Source: Cladobotryum mycophilum | Lineage: Eukaryota > Ascomycota > Sordariomycetes > Hypocreales > Hypocreaceae | Reading direction: 5' to 3' | Length of the DNA: 64,000 nucleotides | Assembly: GCA_036429605.1 (NCBI GenBank) | Contig: JAVFKD010000002.1 | Location: forward strand, 1,054,001 to 1,118,000 | The notes under the pieces: generated by a model | What the model was told of the DNA's origin: nothing | Databases searched by the model: none | The model's input: the letters and a program-made list of their open reading frames with translations, nothing else | Part shown: positions 57,346 through 64,000 of the stretch, in pieces | How the letters are laid out: every line of letters begins with the position of its first letter | Numbering within the stretch: the first letter of the stretch is position 1 | Program-made: the position numbers and the translations under genes

Positions 57346-60300
57346 ATGGCAGACAACGAAGCGTCAAACTTTGTGGAAATTCCAAGTCCAAAATGTTAGT
57401 TGAAGCTCGCCCTCTGAATTGTTCAGTTATACATTGGACGGCACTAATGTCGCTTCAAATCAAGCTCTCCCATTATTGGGGCATATGCACCAGCTTGATT
57501 TCGATGGGCCTTTTCAGTCCATACTCGAGGCGACTCTACCCTTGGGACCGATATGTCAGATGTCATTTGGAGGAGAAAGAGATATCTTCATCAGCAGCAG
57601 AGAACTTCTAAACGAAATATGCGACGAATCTAGATTCGCCAAGAGTGTCACCGCCGACCTGGATAAATTGCGATATGCTGTCCACGATGGCTTGTTTACT
57701 GCTCACAATGAGGAACCGAATTGGGGCATCGCTCACAGAATCTTGATGCCCGTATTCGGTCCCCTCAAGATTCGAGACATGTTTCCGGAAATGAAGGATA
57801 TCGCTCAGCAGCTCTGTTTGAAATGGTATGTTTGGGACCTTTCAACACTATTGGGCTTTGAAACTAACGCTGCTCAGGGCCCGTTATGGCGAGGAGTACA
57901 CCATCGACGTTGCAGACGACTTTACACGCCTGACCCTTGATACAATTGCCTTATGCGCTATGGGCTTTAGATTCAACAGCTTCCATAGTGGAACTGAGAT
58001 GCACCCATTTGTCGGCAGCATGAACGGTATGCTTAAAGAAGCCGGCGTCCAGGCCTTGTTGCCCAACTTCATCAACACTTTCCGCATCAAGTCGATGCAT
58101 CGCTTCGAAAGCGACATTGCCCTTTTGCGCAATACTTGCTACGAAATCATCCAAAAGAGAAAGAATAACAAAGCGGAAGCTGATTCCAAGGACCTTCTCG
58201 GCGCACTGCTGAATGGTCGCGACCCAAAGACGGGTGAAGGCTTGTCGGAAGATGCCATTATTAACAACATGATTACGTTCCTGATTGCTGGGCATGAGAC
58301 GACGTCTGGCATGCTCTCCTTTGCTTTTTACTTCTTGTTGGCCAACCCAGAGACCATGGAGACGGCCCGCCAGGAGATTGACAAGGTAACTGGTGGCTCA
58401 CCCATCGCAGTGGAACATGTGGGCAAACTGCCATATATCAATGCATTGCTGCGGGAAACGCTCCGCCTCCAGCCTACAGCACCCGCCTTTGCCGTAGCAT
58501 CTAAAAAGGACGAGGTCCTCGGCGGCAAATATCGAATCCCTGCGGGTGCGGCTGTGACGACGCTGCTTCATCACATCCATAGAGACAAGGCCGTATATGG
58601 AGAAGATGCCGACGAGTTCAAACCCGAGCGCATGCTAGACGAGAACTTCAACAAGCTGCCCCCAAACTCGTGGAAACCCTTTGGAAACGGTATGAGGGGC
58701 TGCATCGGCCGGGCGTTTGCTTGGCAAGAGGCCTTACTCATCACAGCCATGCTTTTGCAAAACTTCACTTTTGAAATGGCGGATCCGACGTACAAGCTCC
58801 GGATCAAGGAGAACCTGACGCTCAAGCCAGGGGGTTCCAGATGAAGGCAAAGCTTCGACACGGAGCCACGCCAACTGGGCTTATGCATGAACTAGAGTCG
58901 ACGGGGTCGAGCGAGCCTAGTAAATCAACACCGGCTTCTTCGCTCGCATCGCAGAACACGAATGGCAAGAAACCGATGACGATTCTGTACGGATCCAACA
59001 GCGGGACATGCGAGTCTTTGGCATACCGCCTGGCTGCCGATGCGGCGCTGCGGGGGTTCTATGCGAGAACGGTTGCCCCTATGGATACCGCCAGCAAGAA
59101 TCTTCCGACATCTGAACCGGTGGTCATTCTCACGGCCTCGTACGATGGCTTGCCTGCGGATAATGCCACCGAGTTCCTTGAGTGGTTACGGTCGCTCGAG
59201 GAGGTCTCATTAAACGGCGTATCCTACGCGGTGTTTGGCTGTGGTCATCGCGATTGGGTGGCCACATTCCACCGTGTCCCCATCCTCGTAGACGAGCTCC
59301 TCGAAAAGGCTGGCGCCAAGCGGTTTGCACCCCGCGGCTTGGCTGACTCTGCGACCATGGATCTCTTCGTGGAGCTGGAGGAATGGGCCACAAAATCCGT
59401 CTGGCCAGCAATCATCGATACGGATAGTGGGGGCCACAGCGAGAGTAACCTGATTAGCTCTCTGCTCCGGGTCGAGTTCTCGCAGCCAAGACCCCTGAAG
59501 CAGTACTCTTCCCAGTTAATCGAGGCGACCGTGGTCGAGTCAAAGGAATTGACCGCGGTGGATTCTATCGGAAAGAAGAGGCATGTGGAGATTCGACTGC
59601 CGCAGGACGTTTCCTACCAGCCCGGAGACCACCTCCTCGTTCTCCCGGTGAATCCGGTGAGAAACGTTAAGCGGGTGCTGTCCCGTTTCTACCTCACGTG
59701 GGATACCGTCGTCCGCGCCTCGGGAGATGATTCCGTGAGGATACCGACAGAGACGCCAATTACGGCGTTTGAGTTGTTGAGTTCATACCTGGAACTAGCT
59801 CAGCCAGCGACCCCTCGGGTAAGAAATGACATGTCTCCTCCCTCCCCCCTTCCCTAACGATTCCGTTGCATGATAGACTAACACCAACTAGGATATCCGA
59901 GTTCTAGCTGCAGCTGTAGAGAAGGAGTCGTTGAAGCAGACCTTGAACGACTTGGCCACGACTTTGTACGCGGCGGAAATTCAAGAGAAGCGAGTATCGC
60001 TGCTGGACGTGTTGGAGAACTTCCCCGAAATCCCGCTTGCTCTAAGTACTTTCTTAGCTCTTTTGCCCCCTCTTCGCCTGAGGACGTACTCCATCTCATC
60101 CTCCCCATCCTGGAACCCGCAACACGCGGCACTCACAGTCTCCGTGGTTGACGAGCCCACCACCACGCCTTCTTCCGGGCGTTTCCTCGGTGTCGCGTCC
60201 AACTACCTAGCCGGCCTAACCCCAGGAGATGTTATCCACGTGGTAACACGCTCGGTCAAGGGCATTTTCCAAATGCCAGGCGACCTCTCCAAGACCCCCA

Positions 60301-60773
60301 TCATGATGGTGGCTTCTGGCTCTGGCTTGGCCCCTTTCCGTGGGTTTATCCAGGAGCGTGCGCATCAGAAGCGGAGCGGGGTGCGGCTTGCGCCTGCAGT
60401 GCTCTTTTTCGGATGTCGATCCACTGCGGACGACATGTACCGCGAGGAGCTGGACGAGTTTGAAGCTTCCGGTGTTGTCCAGGTTTTCCGCGCCTATAGT
60501 CGAGCTGGCGATGATGATGCACAATTAGCGTCGGGCACTACAAGGGGTTATGTCCAGGACAGCCTGGCTGCGCACAAGGACTCTGTGGCTACGTTGTGGA
60601 ACGAGGGGGCCAAGGTGTATGTCTGCGGGAGTGTGAAGATGGCCGCGCAGGTCAAGGATGCGGTTGTGAAGATTGTGTATGATGTGTCACAGGTGGGCGA
60701 GCAGAACCAAGTACCGCAGGAGTGGTTCAAGCAGTTTGAGGCGGAGCGATATGCGGCAGAGATATTTGCCTGA
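57346..60773 (+). CDS. CYP505 self-sufficient P450-reductase fusion
   Basis: Four exons, 57346-57394, 57465-57825, 57878-59818 and 59892-60773, encode about 1077 aa once one base is restored at the G5 run 58830-58834 (LTLKPGG then FQMKAKLRHG). P450 part: I-helix LIAGHETTSG, ETLRLQP (E-x-x-R), and heme loop FGNGMRGCIGRAF. Reductase part: FMN site YGSNSGTCES with VFGCGHRDW, FAD site RTYSISSSP, and NADPH site GSGLAPFRGFIQER. This P450-FMN-FAD order in one chain is that of CYP505/P450foxy and bacterial BM3, which hydroxylate fatty acids near the omega end; cluster-linked members act on other lipids or polyketides. There is no N-terminal membrane anchor. With the base restored all exon phases agree. 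Confidence 0.93.
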
Positions 60774-61067
60774 TTGTATGCCGTCAGATGAGGGAAATGA
60801 AAGTGGAAGTGGATTATACGGCCTAAACATGATATGCAGAAACGGATATAGCGTCTTTCTTTCCTTGACCTTTACAATTGTTTATTCATTTTATTTTTGG
60901 GTGCATTTCAATATAGCCATCACCAGCTCGATTATTGACCAAATAGAAAATAGCCGTATGGTTATACCAGGCACAAGGAGTTTTAAACAACCGTTAATCA
61001 TCATTATGTTTTTTTCCTATAAACGCCCCCAAAAAAACCCCAGTCATTTCACGTTCCATCTGTATCG

Positions 61068-62199
61068 TTACAACTCCCCCTTTGGTAGAGTACAAACCGG
61101 CATGTTCCCCGTCTTCACGGTCGGGTCATGCACCTCCTCCCAGATCGGCAACGCCGACAGGTTAAGGCGTCCCGACACCACGGTTCCCAGCTTGGGGTGT
61201 TGCAGCCTGCCGGCGATCTTTGGCGTGCTCTTCAGGGCCCAATCCCGGATGGCATCAAAGTTTCGGCATGTGTGCTTGTTGGTCCAGACCGCCCACGGCT
61301 CCAGCCAGTTGTTGGCCCAGCGCTGTGAGACAAGGGTGACGTCGGCGTGGCGCTGTAGGGAGAGGCGGATGGAGTCGATGCAGTGGGCTTTTTTTATATA
61401 TATACAAGGTCAGCCTTTGGGGGGTTCCTAGAATAAAACTAATAGTTGAAAGGGGGGTCCAAAACTTACGGATGTGGAACTCTGGTGGGACTTGCTGGTG
61501 CTCTATTTCGCCTTCGGAAGGGTATAAGTGGTTGTAGAGGATGGTCTTCTTGCGAAGGTAGTTCAAGCAATGCAGCTGGTGGAATACGTCCATGCCGAAG
61601 AAGTATCCGGCTCCATCGTTGAACTTGACCGACGATTGATCCATGAGATCAACTTTTTCCTGTGATACCTCTAGCCATCCCACTGGTAGTATGAATGTTA
61701 GTTTTATGGTTTCTTCGATAGGGGTTTTTTTTTTTGGGGGGGGGGGGGTTCACATACAGCCTTCCTTCATGCTGATGCTATGCCATGCCTCATCGGCGAC
61801 GTCGCGGTCGAATGTTGTGAAAGGTGACTTTTCTCCCAGCGGCAACTTGTATTCAGTGTAGGCCTGCTTGTATGGCGCTCCCTCCGGCTCTATACAACAG
61901 TCAGTGGTGAAATTATTCGCTCAGATTTGAGCGAACCTACCGTAAAGGGTCCCCTTGTCGGAAGCCGATGTTAACTGATACCGCACGTTTGCCGTGGACC
62001 AGACAACATTGACAACGAGGAATAGTATGTGAAACAGGATGGTCAAGGTACGACCGCACAGTAGTGAGAATAGTCTTCGCGGTCTCTTTGGTAGTCTTAG
62101 GGACTCTTCGACCTCAGACTTGAGGTCCTTCTCACAGTGGAGGAAGAGCTCATCCTCGCCAGACTCATTAGATTCGGTATCAGAGTTCCGTCTCGACAT
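61068..62199 (-). CDS. UstYa-family (DUF3328) oxidase
   Basis: Four exons, 62199-61941, 61889-61758, 61682-61470 and 61387-61068, total 924 nt and encode 307 aa. An acidic N-terminus is followed by a transmembrane helix at about 51-67 (TLTILFHILFLVVNVVW). The family's two metal-binding motifs are H-x-x-H-C at about 165-169 (VFHQLHCLNYLRK) and HC-x4-R at 203-208 (HCIDSIR). UstYa-type proteins catalyse oxidative cyclisation, halogenation or related oxidations in fungal pathways, notably for dikaritin-type peptides (ustiloxins) but also others. Family membership is secure; substrate is unknown. It faces the P450 gene tail-to-tail, about 300 bases apart. Confidence 0.92.
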
Positions 62200-63160
62200 G
62201 ATTACTTGGTTTGTCGTGTGATCGATAGAGCGAAACAAACAAACAAACAAACAGCAACATGATTTTTGGGACTTCAGGTAGTAAGTAATAGCTCCCGGTC
62301 CGGTCAAGATCTCGGGACTCCACCACGGCTATGTGCCCGGACCGGGATATCCGGATGTTTGCTTACGGGGGTCATCAAGTCACCGCTGTCAGCCTGTTCG
62401 GATTTTGTGTGTTCTCCTGGGTCTCGCATGAATCTATAGCGTGCACTGTAGTAACTAATAGAATCTTAGTGAAGTTGAATGTCAGGATGTGTGACCATAG
62501 TGTATCCAAGTGCAATTTGTCTCGGCCGCATTGAGTCCATAATCACGGCCAGCAGTTTGAACTTTGAAAAGTACCATTACAACCTCACGCTGCATAATTA
62601 TATTCATGCATAAGATTCATGTGATATTATTCAATGCCCCAATCTCCGAAACCATGCCCACGGTTATTTATGCATCGTACGTCATGTTGCATCCGGGGAC
62701 CTTCCCGGGTAGGAGGTTGCAATTAGATGGCGTCAACATTTCATCAAGACATCATTTAAGAAAATGACATGGAATAAATCACAGTGGATATGTGAGATCT
62801 AGACATGCAATACAATAGGGCTTTGTTTCTAGCTGATAATTAAGCTCCGCTCACGATAACAGATGTACAGTGGAGTGTTACGGTAAGTTCATCTCAAAAA
62901 TGAGTCGTCTCATTATAGAATTTGAGTAGCACATCTAGGGCCAGGGTTTCGCATAGAATAAATGAATCTCTCATACTGACGTTGTTCATTAAACGGTTCA
63001 GCAAAAAGACAGCATTCTCTCTCATATACGAATTCCATTATGCATCACAGGGCGAACCAAGCATTTAAAATAAATTGTCATAAAGTCATAATTAATACCT
63101 AAGCAAGACACTCCGGACGTTCCAGTACACGTGTATTCATTTCCCCGTAGCCTAATTCTC
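62200..63160. other. Intergenic, no supported gene
   Basis: Between the two UstYa-type genes. An (AAAC)n repeat lies at about 62234-62252. No repeat-containing precursor-peptide gene with a signal peptide and Kex2-type sites was seen here. Confidence 0.5.
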
Positions 63161-63909
63161 TAGATTTCATCCACATCCTGAAGCCCAACATGATTAAGAA
63201 GGAGTCTCCAGTCTTTGCATTCATGCTCAACACCCTGTCCGTCCGACTGAACGTATCCCGGATCAAGGGGCTCTAGCGTCAGGTCCGACGCACAGAGAAT
63301 ATCCTATTCAGGTATCAGTTAGCATGTGCTGTGTAAGAGGGAACATAGTAGTGCATACCTGTCGCAAAAAGTCAAAGCAGTGCTCCAGATGGTTTCGGTT
63401 GAGAATGAGATCAATCTTTCTCTTCTCTCTCGTTGGCACATCACGGACATTCAACGTCGCTGCTCGCGCCGCTCTTGTCTCTTCTGTTGCGAGCTGCACA
63501 AACTCCTCCCGGATAGCAACTAGGCAGTGCATCTTGTGGAATACGTCAATGCCACGAGGGAATCGATGCCCTGTGTCATTCCGTCACACAGTGTTCCACC
63601 ATTCATGGTAGACCATGCCGGCCCAGCGATTGCTGGTGGCTTCATCGTCAAAGTCACCGAGTCTGGGTGGTTGACAAATGTGTAGCGCCTCATGGGCAAA
63701 TTGATGGGCCGAGTCCAGCGGAGGTGAAAAATGATGGCGAAGGCGATGGTGGTGACGGTGAGGAGGCCAGTCCACCAGGGCACCTTGGTGCCTTGAGCAG
63801 GTTGAGGCTTTGGTAATACTCCCATGATGTGTCCGTACGGTACTGGGGGAAAAGAAAATGGACTTGGTGATTGATGAAAGCTTTGAGCGTGTATGGTTTT
63901 GGAAGGCAT
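63161..63909 (-). pseudogene. Second UstYa-family gene, reading frame disrupted
   Basis: The C-terminal two thirds carry IDVFHKMHCLVAIREEF (H-x-x-H-C) and NHLEHCFDFLRQ (H-C motif), then a phase-0 intron and a final exon ending LLNHVGLQDVDEI at 63161. The N-terminus (MPSKTIHAQSFHQS at 63909, or MGVLPKPQ further in) gives a transmembrane helix in PWWTGLLTVTTIAFAIIFHL. Between them the frame shifts by one base near HPDSV (after a CCC run), and a TGA lies in the restored frame (HEWWNTV then RNDTGHRFP). The normal central region is also short compared with other UstYa proteins. Either a decayed copy or a gene with sequence errors; two defects favour decay. Confidence 0.6.
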
Positions 63910-64000
63910 TCCAAGTCAGAGTAATTGAATATCTTGCTTTTGTCTATGATCCGGCAACATTCCACTCTGGTCCGTAATGCATCACGGAGCTCCCACTTCG
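63910..64000. other. Window end
   Basis: Upstream sequence of the second UstYa-type gene; nothing seen. Confidence 0.4.

Noticed and set aside
57395..57426. Short first intron of the CYP505 gene ending at TTCAG (32 nt)
   Set aside because: Too short and gives the wrong phase; extending to the acceptor at 57464 gives a 70-nt intron with CACTAAT branch and the correct junction PSPK-S-LPLLG.
44840..63909. Trichothecene cluster suggested by the TRI14-like gene
   Set aside because: No trichodiene synthase or other TRI-type gene is present; the TRI14-like family is found outside such clusters.

Overview
The window is nuclear DNA of a filamentous ascomycete, most likely a Sordariomycete and possibly of the Hypocreales. 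The genes carry short introns (about 46-118 nt) with GTRNGT donors, CTAAC/CTAAT-like branch sites and YAG acceptors. The gene set is also typical of such fungi: NST1, a Rho2 GTPase, Tma20, mitochondrial mL40, a Zn2Cys6 regulator, a self-sufficient CYP505 P450 and UstYa-type proteins. No rRNA, tRNA, CRISPR array or intact transposon was recognised. Many coding regions had to be assembled by hand from exons; wherever joined exon lengths are given, they sum to a multiple of three.

Layout. 0-8 kb: a nucleotidyltransferase-like protein (2.2-3.5 kb) and a BTB/POZ-like protein (5.8-7.2 kb). 8.4-9.9 kb, minus strand: Tma20 and a small I78-type protease inhibitor. 12.4 kb: a type I membrane protein. 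13.8-15.6 kb: an aminoglycoside-phosphotransferase-like gene with two in-frame stops. 16.5-20.2 kb, minus: NST1. 23.9 kb: Rho2 with a 6-nt microexon. 25.7 kb, minus: mL40. 28.2 kb: an acidic orphan protein. 32.3 kb: an ADP-ribosylglycohydrolase. 34.1-35.9 kb, minus: an RRM protein.

37.8-44.2 kb holds the most unusual structure. A divergently transcribed pair of unrecognised genes (a small membrane-type protein on minus, a seven-exon 504-aa protein on plus) is followed directly by a second, decayed copy of the same pair in the same arrangement. Intron positions and phases, including a 25-nt first exon, are shared between the copies.

44.8-63.9 kb resembles one flank of a secondary-metabolism region: a Zn2Cys6 regulator, a secreted serine beta-lactamase-like hydrolase, a polytopic membrane protein, a TRI14-like secreted propeller protein, an Ayg1-like hydrolase, a CYP505 P450-reductase fusion and two UstYa/DUF3328 genes (the second disrupted). 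No core synthase is in the window; it could lie past the right edge or be absent.

Quality warning: at least six otherwise well-preserved genes carry a one-base reading-frame break, in almost every case at a run of G or C. This looks like systematic homopolymer under-calling rather than biology, so the affected genes are annotated as CDS with the break described. In-frame stops that are not in homopolymers (the phosphotransferase-like gene, the decayed pair, the second UstYa) are more likely real.
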